NCBI GenBank assembly: GCA_011319805.1
Contig: SJRY01000078.1
Span: forward strand, 1 to 32,056
Origin: Macrocybe gigantea
Lineage: Eukaryota; Basidiomycota; Agaricomycetes; Agaricales; Callistosporiaceae
DNA length: 32,056 nucleotides
Direction: 5' to 3'
A model generated the notes under the pieces. The model ran no database searches and was not told the DNA's origin. It saw only the letters and a list, made by a program, of their open reading frames with translations. Positions 21,356 through 31,945 of the stretch are shown here, piece by piece; position 1 is the stretch's first letter, and each line of letters starts with the position of its first letter. The position numbers were made by a program, and so were the translations under genes.

Positions 21356-22363
21356 TTGTGGAGATTGTGTATCGTATGTGTGCATTCCCCAAAGACACGC
21401 ATCAGATGTTGTATGCCTTGCATTTTATACCGCCGAGGGTGTGTGCAGAAGTAGACCGCTGTGCCTGGAACGAACGACCGAGGACGATGGTTGGGTCATC
21501 TGGCTGGGTGACCTGATAGACATCGGAAGGGTTTGAAAAGGCCAGAGAACGCGTTTGAATGAACTGGAACCGAGAGAAGCAGCCTCTGAGCATGCTAAGG
21601 TACGAGTCGCGTTGAGCGACGGTCTAAGTCCATTGTCGTACGTTGTCCTAACACAAGTCATATGTTCTTCAATGGAGTGCTTTCGTCTGTCATCTGTCAA
21701 AGCATTTCGGATGGGTTCGCCTCTGCAATATTGTGGTGGCGAAGAACCCAAGTGCGGCATCATCTAGAGCGTCATAACCTGAGTCATTGAATTGGCTCCC
21801 TGGTCACTTGAACATCAAATTTCGAGACGGCGGCCTCCCATCGCCGGCCGAAGGACCTCAAATACTTTATGTAGAAAGATTCGTTTTCTTCTTCGCAATG
21901 TCCTAGAGCTTCTGTGACATTCTAGATCTGGGAAGAACAGCGGCGTGTGCATTAGAGAGGCCTTACGAAATCTGTATTGCCGGAAAAGTTGGGCACGCTC
22001 TATCACCTCAGATGACTATCAAACAAACTACTCACTCTCATATTCGTTTGAGCATGGCCGAGAGGGAGGAAAGAGCCCAGCTCGGTGTTCCATTCGTCGT
22101 TTTGGAACCGACGAAGCGGTTATGACTGAACTTAGCAAATTGCCGATGAAAAAGCACAACGACTGGGCGCATGAGCTTGGGCGAACAACGTCCGAGGTCA
22201 ATACGTCTCAACTGGCAACATATCAGTACGATTCAGCGTTCTACTTGCTTCGCAATGCAAATAACGGCGACACAGTGAAATCTAAAGTACAACAAAGGTC
22301 CATGGTCCATCAGCCATTGCTTCCATACGAGAATGAAGTTCCCAAGAACGTCGCCGTTTCACA
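21356..22363. other. Upstream region of thaumatin-lectin copy 2
   Basis: It contains the TATA box at 21423-21429 and ACAAGTCATATG at 21653-21664, matching the motif upstream of copy 1. A 147-codon plus-strand open frame runs into the lectin gene's 3' end and looks spurious. Nothing else recognised. Confidence 0.4.
21423..21429 (-). promoter_or_regulatory. TATA box of thaumatin-lectin copy 2
   Basis: TATAAAA on the minus strand, about 70 bp upstream of ATG 21355. Confidence 0.6.
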
Positions 22364-22988
22364 TCAAACAGCGGCAGTCCAGATCTGATTAGTGTTACCG
22401 TCCGTGCACTTCCATATTTGAACCACATTCGAGTTAGTCAAGAGGCCGTCAGTTAAGTCCAAGCATTGACCTAAGCACGTAGTCACTCGAAACGTGCTCA
22501 CACTTGAATGAAAACAGTCATACCCCGTCCAGTGACAGCAATTCTGTTATCAGCCGTGTAGTAAAATGCTTGGGCTGGAAGGTTGTCGTAGCACTGCCAG
22601 ATCTTCATGGCGACTCCGCTCTGAGGATCTGGGAATAAATATTAAGCGATCATCTGAGGAAAGACAATAACATCTCCGACGCACTAGTACCGGCATCCAA
22701 GCAGAAATTCTGTCCTACGACCTGGACTTTGGTATCGGTACGATTGAGCAACCATTGTTGCGCGCCGGTGCCATTGCAATCATAACTGGGTAAGGGATGA
22801 ATGTGAGTCTGACGTTTAGGAACGTCGGATACTGACATCTGGACGGGCGTTCCGTTGGCGAAGACCGCCCCGCGTACGTCGAGACACTTGGCATTGTTTC
22901 CGTTGGGATGAATCGTCACTTCATCGGCAAGGACGCACAACGCCAGAGACGTTGTGAAGATGTAAGCGAGGCCGGCTTTAATTTGCAT
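22364..22988 (-). CDS. Secreted ricin-B-type (beta-trefoil) lectin, copy 1
   Basis: Four exons, 22837-22988, 22685-22785, 22524-22628 and 22364-22470, total 465 nt (154 residues). The signal peptide has the hydrophobic stretch AGLAYIFTTSLALCVLA. The lectin domain starts at once (VTIHPNGNNAKCLDVRG) and carries YDCNGTGAQQW, MKIWQCYDNLPAQAF and NQIW, the three-repeat pattern of a beta-trefoil; the second repeat has QAF instead of QAW. At about 130 mature residues it is the size of a single ricin-B domain. Exons 2-4 correspond one to one to exons 5-7 of the fusion genes, and exon 1 keeps the same phase-2 end as their exon 4. So this is the lectin half with its own signal peptide and no thaumatin part. 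Probable role: binding of extracellular glycans. Confidence 0.9.
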
Positions 22989-23067
22989 GGTTTGAAACTG
23001 CAAGAATCCTGGAAGCTGGAGCAGAAGGTGACACAATCTCTGTGGGCCTACCAGAGGAGAATGGGGC

Positions 23068-23074
23068 TTTTATA
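23068..23074 (-). promoter_or_regulatory. TATA box of lectin copy 1
   Basis: TATAAAA on the minus strand, about 80 bp upstream of ATG 22988. The surrounding GTATAAAAGCC is shared with lectin copy 2. Confidence 0.6.
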
Positions 23075-23635
23075 CTCTTCAAAAGAAAGAAATCGCTGCA
23101 CCCGAGGATTAGGAATTCGGAGTCTTGTTGGAGACCTGGTGGATACCCGTATGGCTCGAACAGCCGAGAAATTGCAAAGAGGAAAATCGGAATCGGGAGA
23201 AGGTGCATTTGGGACTATCAGACACCAAGGGCGGTAGGCAGTGGCCTACGTGGACTTCGGTACGCGGACTGGAATGAGCGCATATTCTTCAGAAAAGGCA
23301 TTTGTCCGGCGGCAAGTGGTGTATTTAGGTGGCGTGGTCCACATGACGTCGCGATAAGGAACAGAAATAGGTCCCGACGCAACAGACAGCGTCATATTCT
23401 AAAGTGCCCAGCCTCCCTGTGAACATTCGGTCGTCGGGTTCTATATGAGTCTCCATTCACGACAATGGACCGAACGCTACCGTACGTCACGTCGCTCTCC
23501 TCTGACGTAGAGCGTTCCGTTGCTTCCATTTGCAATCTATTCAGGCAGGAACGTTCTATCGTTCTATCGGGTGAGAAATTGTAATGTAGAAAAGTTATCA
23601 AGGTAAGTATCGAGTCCCTTAGACCAATTGCAGGA

Positions 23636-23745
23636 CATTCATGACATGGTATCTTGTGTCCGTCTGAGACATTGAAAGACTGCCTCTATTGGTGATGCAA
23701 AGCTGGAAGCAGAAAACTCGTCCGCATGGAACAGGTCGGGGATGA
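23636..23745 (-). pseudogene. Relic of a thaumatin-like exon
   Basis: Read on the minus strand, this aligns with exon 3 of the fusion genes. The end TTTCAATGTCTCAGACGG... ACCATGTCATG matches the fusion-gene stretch coding FECPQPDTGYHV, with about four in five bases alike by eye and one base missing. Upstream, ACGAGTTT and GACCTGT also match, with a gap of some 15 bases between them. No open frame survives. It shows that a third thaumatin-lectin gene or a partial duplicate once stood here. Confidence 0.5.
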
Positions 23746-24217
23746 ATTTGACTCGCTTGTCTGAAATCACATGTTGGTTATATTCATAAATGACAGCAGA
23801 CCAGGGGCCGCGCGAGAGCGTTCAGAGTTGGCGCAGTCGCTTGTGCTTATGTTGGCTTATGGTTTTGTTACGATTTGCAATCAACCAGCTCAGCATATCA
23901 AACATTCTTTTCATGCATATCGGAATTGCGGCCAAGCCGAGCACGTACTTCGGCGGGTAGGCCGGAATGATGAAAATTTGGGGGTAGACAAGGCAGCGGA
24001 AAAGAAACCGCAAAAGTAACGGCTGTTTTCTATGCCCCATCTTGACAAGCACTCTTTACTTCCCAGACAAAGCAATAGACGGCACCATTTGGAGAGATTC
24101 GGCATCACATAAAGGTGTCGGCCAGGTACACCCGTCAAATATATCAATCATAGCTGTTGAGAGCTTGCGTGAACGTAAACTACTGAGTTGGGAATGAGGG
24201 GCTAAGGATGACGCATA

Positions 24218-24288
24218 ACGTTCTGGTGTTTAGCAGGCTTCCCATTGGATGGGCTATCCAATCGGAAGCCTGCTAAACATCAGAACGT
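24218..24288. repeat. Near-perfect hairpin, 33-bp arms and 5-base loop
   Basis: Left arm 24218-24250 pairs with right arm 24256-24288 with two mismatches, around the loop GGGCT. It carries no coding frame of note and lies in the spacer between lectin genes. It could be a palindromic remnant of a small transposon or a hairpin RNA source. Confidence 0.75.
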
Positions 24289-24461
24289 CATGACGGAATG
24301 CCAACTTTTTCAAAGCTTCGCTTGTGTAAAAAACTCGAACTTTATAATTTCAGCTTCCTTTCATGAATACATAAAACAATATAACGAAGAAATCTCAAGA
24401 ACAACAAAAGTCAAACAAAGGTCTCCATATGAGGTGTTTTCCCAACAATGTGCCTCGTACA

Positions 24462-25090
24462 TCAAATGTTGCCAACCCAGACTTGATTAGTATTACCGTC
24501 CGTGCACTGCCAAATTTGAACAGGATTCGAGTTAGTCAAGACTCCGTTGGTCAAGTCCAGACATTGTCCTAAGTATGAAAATGAGCTTCCCAAGATTTTA
24601 TTGTGCCGGCAAAGCAGACGTACCCTGTCCAGTAAGAGCGATTCTGTTGTCGGCGGTATAGAACCATGCTTGAGCTGGAAGGTTATCGAAGCATTCCCAA
24701 ATCTTCATCTGGACACCACTTTGTGGAGCTAGAGAATATTGAACGACTACATAGACAAGGCGTGAAGACATTCAACGTACTAGTGCCAGCATCCAAGCAG
24801 AAGTTTTGACCCGCGACTTGGACTTTGGTATCGTTGCGGTTGATAATCCATTGTTGTGCCGCACTGCCGTTGCAATCGAAGCTAGGTAATAAAATACGCA
24901 TAAGTTCAACTGAACTCGTGAAAACGATCCAAACTTACATCTGGACGGCCGTTCCATTCGCGAAGACTGCTCCACGTACGTCGAGACACTTCGCGTTGCT
25001 TGCGCCCGGATGAATTGTAACATTAGCAGCGAGAGTGCATAACGCCAACGACGTCGCGAGGATGAAGGCGAAAAGAGCTTTAACTTGCAT
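24462..25090 (-). CDS. Secreted ricin-B-type (beta-trefoil) lectin, copy 2
   Basis: Four exons, 24939-25090, 24781-24881, 24624-24728 and 24462-24568, total 465 nt (154 residues), with exon lengths identical to lectin copy 1. The signal peptide is ALFAFILATSLALCTLA. The lectin domain reads VTIHPGASNAKCLDVRG, then AAQQW, MKIWECFDNLPAQAW and NQVW. Here the central repeat keeps QAW, and CNGTGAQ has become CNGSAAQ. The C-terminus ends VGNI rather than TAAV. Identical exon sizes, a similar upstream sequence and a shared signal-peptide start (MQ-I/V-KA) show that the two lectin-only genes are recent duplicates. Probable role: secreted glycan-binding protein; sugar specificity cannot be read from the sequence. 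Confidence 0.9.
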
Positions 25091-27893
25091 GTTTAAAGGA
25101 TGCTGCGATCTCTCTGACTTTATGAGAGGTAGAAAGCATGGCTTTTATACTGAGCAAAAGCATTTTAAAAATAAATCTCGCGGCTTGAACGGATGACCAA
25201 GGGGTAAAGTTGTTGCTCGGATTAGAAACACGGTGGGCAGTTCAAAGGCTCGAAGGGCCGAGAAATCGCGGTGAAGAGAAGCACATCAGGCCTAAAGATA
25301 CAAATCGCGGCGAGTGATGACCTATGTTGAGAACAGCTAAGAACGGGGATGATCACGTGCTCTTCTGTAAGTCCTTGGGCTTTGCACGAGTCCATTCGTC
25401 GAGGATTAGGACTGCGAAGGTTGCGTTGAGCAGCATGAATGGATTTATCATAACTAGTAGCGTCGTTTTCTGATTTGCTGGCGTGCTGTCTTGCCAAACG
25501 ACTGTCCAGTGCCATGTGCGCCCATCGGCCGAGACGGCCCGAACCCGGGTATGTTAGGTAACTGACTTCCGACAAAACTTCCTTTGCTTCGGAGAAAGCC
25601 CAGAGTGTTCATAGAGCGCTGATTTCGTGTCTCCGGGACATCACGGGATGTTCTAGATCCTCAGGAAACATATCGTCTTCTGGTCAGATGACTGTGTTTT
25701 CTAGACTCGTTCGGCTATGCACGTTTTAGACGGGAGGACCGAAGGACCAACCTTCAGCTTGTTGAAGCGGAAAAGCGACAAGACTGCACGATCACGGCCT
25801 CGACCACAGAGAGTCATGGTGAAGCGAACAGGGTGTCCATACTTCACCCCATGCTAGCAAATCAGCAATCCAGAAGGACTATGGGAGGAAGTCCACCGTA
25901 AATTGTCATTCGGCTATTTCATTTCGTTGCCTCAACCGAACAAACGGGCGTTATTTGCTGAACGGTGGTCGGGCCTTGTGCGGGGAAGACCGCTCATTTT
26001 CGTGGCCTTCGAATCGACAATGAGAAGCAGCAAGCATGTCGTGCAGGCCATTTTTGGTGAAATTGCTGGGGGGTTCGGTTGTCCTTCTCTTCGGTCCTCT
26101 GAGCGCCCTTCGATTTTGACTACGATATGATCATGCGATTGATCGGCAGAGGTCAGGTGAAGATCAGGCATTGGCAACCTTGTGCGGGATGAAAGCGGTT
26201 GCGAGTCACATATCTTCACCGTGAGGTGATTTGCTCGAATGCACAATGTGTCAAGGTTCTCGTTCATAGTGTCGATACCGCCTCGCCAGCGATGATTTGT
26301 GGCAGCAACGTCAACGCGCGGAAAAGGTAACCTGGCAACGATATGATTATTTTAAACAAAAAGAGAGCAGAAATGAGTTTCACAGACCTCAGTCAACGTA
26401 TCAAACGGGATAACCATCAGAAAGCTGACAGCGCTGAGAACTTGGGCCACGAAGACCAGCAAGTCACGTAAGGGCTGACATTCTTCAGTGGTACAGTACT
26501 CGGAACCGGTGGGGGTCCACGTCGTCGTTGAGAGGCGAAGTAGATGAAAGGGAAAAGGGAGACGGGAAATAGTCGAAGCACATCCTGTGCCGTTAATGCA
26601 CATAACCAAAAAGCTTGGCGAACCGCAAAGTTGCTGTAACGAAAAGAGGCCGAATCGAATTTTGAGCCCTTACCCCTCGTTTTCGGTTTAGATCTGCGGA
26701 TCGGTCCGAATCCGTTGGATTTGGCTGCAGAACGACAGAAATTTTGTATAGATGAAGTGCTGAGATGCAGGGATTTTCTCGGCATCTGAGACTGTAGTGT
26801 ACGTTACATGCTTTATTGTGAGCAGAAGGAGATGCGACAGGAGCTGGGATCAGAGCTAAAGCAAGCATCAGCGAGTTGAGCCTACATCGGTGATTTGGGT
26901 GTAGCGCACTTGAAGCTGTGGAAGAAGAACAGCAGTATTTGCCCACAGCAAGTCTCGACGGCATCACAGAGCAATGTTTGAGGATCTACGATGGTCAATC
27001 TATACAGCATGCCTTCAGGGAGGAGAAAGGTTTAGGCCGAGGAGCGCGTTGAAGCCAGAGACCATACGTGGCATGGCAACGGGAGGTGGAAAGTGAAACA
27101 GCCGAAAGAGGCAACCTCGAACAAGTCTTGCTCCCGTTGTCAAGTTGTCTGTTCCGCTCGATTTGTTTTCCACTCCAACGGGGAACGGCCCTTGTCTCTC
27201 CATAGCGTCAACATGCTGTTTGCTCCAAGGCGCAGCACGATCAGCGCAAAGGCAGCGAGGTCCCATGAAACGACATATAACAGCCTGCCAAGACAGGATT
27301 TTGTTTCTGTCTTGGTCAAATCGCCATAGCGTTCACTCCGTCCAATCTCCTCTCCTGCCGTCATTGTGCTTAATTCAGGCCGAGTTATAATTACCTTGAA
27401 GGACCCTTGGGACGTTGCTTATCTCATATCTACCCTTGGTCGCTCGCGCTGTCAAATTCGTGCGGGATTTCGTCAACAGCTTATTACAGGCTTTTCGGTT
27501 AATTTCCCATCCTTATTCTTCCGGTTTCGTTCATCGTCGAAGGCTCCAGTGAGGTTTCGGAACCTTTATAACGCCCAAAGAAACTGGCACGAGCGTTTCG
27601 CATCTTGCACCTGTACTCCCACCGTCCACATTGTCGCAGCTGACGTCCTGCTGACTGGCCCCGCGGCCGCTTAGATCCACGCGCTACCCTTCCCTGCGCT
27701 CCCGAACAAGTCGTGAGGTGTCAATCAGGGAAAAAAGGCCACGAACGCACCGATAGTGGCGGACCTGTTCGTAACCCGGTCAATAAATTCTTCGCCCTTC
27801 CAATCCTCGATCAAACAGTCCAGTCTTTTCCGCAGCTTATTATTTTCTCGATTCTGATATACGAAAGAGAACAACGAAAGAACGGACATAGCA
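25091..27893. other. Long intergenic region, no supported gene
   Basis: The left end is the promoter of lectin copy 2. Open frames at 26352-26967 on the minus strand include a hydrophobic segment (LLVFVAQVLSAVSFLMVI) followed by a GT donor-like site, but there is no complete gene model or family match. The last 200 bases before 27894 are probably the 5' leader of the next gene. I find no repeat or RNA gene. Confidence 0.4.
25143..25149 (-). promoter_or_regulatory. TATA box of lectin copy 2
   Basis: TATAAAA on the minus strand, about 55 bp upstream of ATG 25090. Confidence 0.6.
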
Positions 27894-30114
27894 ATGGCTG
27901 CACTACCGGCACCACCTACGATCAACAATCTGGACCCAACCGAGCGCTCTCATCTCGTGCGATCGCACCGCAAACTCGAAGCTCTGCTAGGTACAATGCC
28001 ATATGTCCTAGACCCCTCGAGCAGGAAGCGAGCCTATCGTTGGAATCCATCACCTCCTCGTCGCAATCGGCTTTCGATCATGGCATCAATGACGATACAG
28101 CGTTGAGTCGCGCTCATGATGGCAGCGCAAAGGCGGGAAATGGCAAACCCAAACTCGCCGCGCACGCTACCCATGGCCACTCGTCGTCCATCTCCTCAAT
28201 CACCTCCACATCGTCCTCATCCTCATCTGGCTCCGCTTCGCAATCGTCATCCTGTTCCTCCGCCGATGGCGACGAAGGCGACGAGGACATGCACACAACC
28301 TACATCGTCGTCAAGCGCTACTCCTCGTCGGTCTCGCTCACCCCTGTGCCCGAGACGCTCGAGCATGCCGCACCTCTGACCGTGCCGCGCGAGACGTCGG
28401 CATCTGTGGCAGCCAAACATGCAAACCGCTCGACGTTCGAGGTTTTGCCCGACGCGACGATCGTGAAACGCCAGCAGAGCTTTCGCCCGTCGCCTGCTGC
28501 CGTAGCCGGCCTCGCGCGTCCGCTCCTACTCCGCGTGCGTACACAGCAAGCCTCCACTTCGTCATCATCCCAGCCCTCCAACAGCGCCTCAAACCAGCGA
28601 TCGCACACTCTGCCCAACGCACCGCCGCCATCCTTGCCTACCGAACCAGCGCAGGCGCTGTCGTCAGCATCGGCGACGCACCTCAAAACTCCGCCCGTAA
28701 CGCCTCTCACGGCATCTTTCGACACGCCATCGCCGATACGCTCGCAGTTCCATCAGGAAGTACATGAGGCGCATCTCCGCCGGAAAAAGCTCGCCAAGCT
28801 CACGCGGACGCTGGGCGAGAACGTTCCACCCGAGCTCGTCTTCCCCAAGGGCGAATCTGCCAAGTCGAAAGGCAAGGCGGGTGCACCCGATGCGCCATTG
28901 CCTGATCAGTCGCCGCAGGACGGCGACGCGTCGATGATCTCGTATAAGGGACGCACGATCAGGAAAAAGCGGCCATACGAGCTCCAAGGCCCGAGGTCTA
29001 CGGCATCCACGCCCACCCTTCATCGGCGCCGGCGTCGTCCTCCCAAGTGCCGATGTCAACACCCACTTACATTCCGACACCGCCTCTGTCGTCTTCCAGT
29101 TTGTTCAAGCAGATTCTTATCCCGCCTGCGCCTACTGTTCCGGCTCCGCTGCCTCCGCCACGGCGATCCGAGCCTGCGACGTCCTCGCCGTTGAAGCGTG
29201 TTGAGGAGGAGGAGCCGATACTTGCTGAGAAATCAAGCGAAGCACAGCCGTCTTCGTCGTCGCCGACTGTCCTTCCTCCCACGACATCGTTTGCGCCGCG
29301 CCGGAAGCACAGGCCGAAGAGCCTCAGCTTGGATGGAAGTGGAGGTATGACTGTTAAACTGTCGACATTGCTCGCGATGCAGGAGGAGCAAGGTAGAGAT
29401 GTGGCGGAGGAAAAGAGGGAAGAGGAAGATGATCCGAAGACAGCGAGACCGATTGATGTGTCTACGTTGGAGATGCAGAGCAGAGATGGGGAACGGAAGC
29501 GGCAGAACCAGGGGCGGGATGGGGAACAGCCCGCTGACCATCGTCACCGCCAGCGGGAGCACGAACGTGCACATGGTGAGACTCACGAGCATCATCACCG
29601 ACACCATCGACATCACCACGACCGACGTCACAAGGACGCGCTCGAGCTCGATCCAAACGATGCCCTGATGAGCTGGAAGGGCGTGCAGCCGTCGAAGCAC
29701 CGTTCGGACGAGCGAAAAGAAAGTAAGCACAAGGAACCGACTTCTCCGCGACGCCACCGCCAGACGCACTCTTCCCCTTCCTGTCTCGAGCTCGACTTTC
29801 CGCCGCAGTCCCTTGTCGCGCCGTCTTCTCACGACGAGCATGAGGCACGCGCCTCGCCGTTGCTCAAAAAGTCGAGCAGTCTGCGGCGCAAGCTCTCACT
29901 AGGGTCTTATGGAGCACCTCGTGCATCGTCCCGCGCCTCCGGTAGCGGCGGCTCGAAGGAGTCGAAGGCGTCATCGAAGCCGAGGAGAAAGATGCTAGAC
30001 CACAAGGGGCTGGACTGGGGCAGGAGAAAGGAGAGGGAGTGGAGTGGGGAGTGGAATGTGAGGGACATGGGGGAGGTCGTGAAGAGCTTGCGGGAGCTGA
30101 AGGCGGATGTGTGA
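27894..30114 (+). CDS. Low-complexity protein of unknown function, two apparent frameshifts
   Basis: The reading starts at ATG 27894 with a compact, probably conserved N-terminus (LDPTERSHLVRSHRKLEALLG) and ends at the TGA at 30112-30114 after WNVRDMGEVVKSLRELK. In between, the frame changes twice: near 28014, in a run of four C, and near 28984, just after the motif RTIRKKRPYEL. Each change is a single-base loss, and no GT-AG intron of workable length explains either. The total is about 740 residues. Composition: a serine-rich block followed by an acidic GDEGDED patch, Ser/Pro-rich middle, a Glu-rich stretch, a His-rich cluster (HEHHHRHHRHHHDRRH) and basic C-terminal segments. I do not recognise a named domain, and no catalytic site is visible. 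Clean long frames on both sides argue for an assembly error or a very young pseudogene. Confidence 0.65.
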
Positions 30115-30654
30115 GTCGCGAGTGCATCGCTTTGGGGCCTTTTGATCGTTGTTTTTCTTGGTTTCATTTTGACTGCTGTGTGGTCGTTCATTATTTGTTC
30201 ATTGTCGCCATCTGCTCACATTCATTCATTGATTCATTATCTTTTTTGCAAAATTGTAGCTTGGATACAAACGTCTTTCTTTTCGACCGGTCTCACCTGT
30301 CTTTTCGAACCTCTTGTTGCAATAGCATGCATCTCCATTGTGCCAATGACGAGCGGTGCGACGAGAAACCAATGTCAAACCAGCATCAGTGAATGAGTGC
30401 AAAATCGGATCACACTAAAACAACGAGCCTTGTTTGTGTGGATGTCAAATAGATCGGCTACCCAGAAACCTTCAAAGAAGTATATTATTGAGTTCGAGTG
30501 AAGTTATAATGAAATTCGCCGATGTAACGCTTTTATAACGCTTTTTTCGGGTCATGTGACGTTGGGGAGGGGGAAGAGAGAAAGCATCTACCCCTAACGT
30601 AGTCAGAAATAAATACTCGCCACTTTGTCAAGCATCGTCCCAGCCTTACTTGAA
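30115..30654. other. Intergenic region
   Basis: 3' flank of the preceding gene and promoter of the next. TATAACGCTTTT occurs twice in near-tandem around 30520-30546, and AAATAAATA lies at 30607-30615. No gene supported. Confidence 0.4.
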
Positions 30655-31945
30655 ATGGCCTCGGCGCCTCAACCTCTACCATCTACACTGCCAGATCACC
30701 TGTTGTCCCCTCCTAATGGTCATCATTACAAGAGCTCCTACGATATTTGTATACGTCTCGAAAGCAAGTTACAGTTCGAGCTCGCCATTAAAAAGCTGAA
30801 GAAGGATATCGAGACACTTAAGCTACAGCTTATATACTGTCGCATCCTTGGACTTCTCCTACACCATGCCCCAACCGAGCAGGCGCGTTGCCAGGTACAT
30901 AAGGAGATTGTATCATGCGGCGGTAAAGACGCGAAGCTGCTTCAACTTGGGCAGATGTATAACGACCATTTTATTAGAGCCTGTATGTGTACTATATTAA
31001 GATCCGTGTATATTTTCAGCTAACCCGTCTCCCACTAAGTTCGATTGAACAAAGGACGGACACCTGCTCCTTCATCTCATCCATCTCGTCCCTCCTTTGA
31101 CAAGGCGGTTGATGAAGTTGAATGGTTAATGAAGCATGCACCTCAAACTCATAGCAACGGTAAAACACTTGTTTGTAGACTCAACTTAATTTGTTCTTCA
31201 TTCCTCATTACTCAACCTGAAGGCTTTGTTCCGCGATGGATACCGATGCGTCATATCCGGCCGTTATGATGCTACGAGCGTAGCAAACAACAAAGTGGTT
31301 CCGACAGCCACAGACGCCTCCTATTCAATGACCCAGTTGGCCATATCATTCCAGAATCAACTAACACCGATCTTGACCTTGTTGATAAGGTGTGTACTAT
31401 TATACTTTATGTAGTCGTTCGTTGAACTGTCTAGGCTGGGTACGTTGCCACTGTCTGGACTATTTTCAAGAATTTCGGTTATCCGGACATCTTGAATGAG
31501 TTAAACGATAACAACGTGCATCGCTTGGAAAATGTTTTCACATGCGAGCCGAGCTTGCGTACGTTTTTTGATGCATTGCAGATTTGGTTGTCCCCAACGG
31601 TATGCTTTTACATTTCTGGTTGGCGGAGACAAACTGATGAAAACCTAGGAAATTCCTCATCGATATAAACTTGAAGCGATAATGCCAGGCTACACACACC
31701 GGTCTCGGGCCGTTTATAACCCTCAGCACGCCTGACTCGGAACGCTTTCCACCACCATCCCCTGACTATCTTGCCCTTCACGCCTCATGCGCAAGGATTG
31801 CTCATCTCTCAGGAGCGGGGATTACATCGAAAAAATTTTGACAGATCTTGAAGAAATGGATGTTTTGGCAGAGGATGGGACGTCGGCGAACTTGCTCGAA
31901 CATGCTCTCTATGCGACCAACAGAGTTGTTTCCTGTACGGTTTGA
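30655..31945 (+). pseudogene. HNH-nuclease-like protein, frameshifted
   Basis: Five exons are inferred: 30655-30982, 31040-31170, 31223-31389, 31435-31599 and 31649-31945. The N-terminal third has a coiled-coil-like helix (LESKLQFELAIKKLKKDIETLK). Next comes a linker, NKGRTPAPSSHPSRPSFD. The core, ALFRDGYRCVISGRYD and, in the next frame, HIIPES, is the pattern of fungal HNH-type nuclease domains. The C-terminal part ends with LALHASCARIAHLSGAG and an acidic helix. Four single-base losses are needed to read it through: near 31341 (between TQLA and HIIP), 31674, 31708 and 31820 (a run of four G). The known family cuts DNA using metal-bound HNH residues, but the biological role of the fungal members is unclear. 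Decay or local assembly error are both possible. Confidence 0.65.

Larger units (their letters stand above)
22989..24461. other. Spacer between the two lectin-only genes
   Basis: It holds the lectin copy 1 promoter, a decayed thaumatin exon at 23636-23745 and a strong hairpin at 24218-24288. Part of the left side (about 23060-23190) resembles the region upstream of lectin copy 2 (about 25140-25280), a sign of segmental duplication. No intact gene is seen. Confidence 0.45.

Noticed and set aside
21945..22388. 147-codon plus-strand frame running into lectin copy 1
   Set aside because: Its 3' end is antisense to the real lectin exon 4 and its sequence has no recognisable features.
26352..26967. 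Possible minus-strand membrane protein with a hydrophobic segment
   Set aside because: One hydrophobic stretch and a donor-like site are not enough. There is no complete exon chain or family match, and codon use is unconvincing.
28990..29046. GTCTAC...CCCAAG as an intron explaining the second frame change in the 27894-30114 gene
   Set aside because: The phases do not join the two frames, and it would remove the well-formed segment EVYGIHAHPSSAPASSS.
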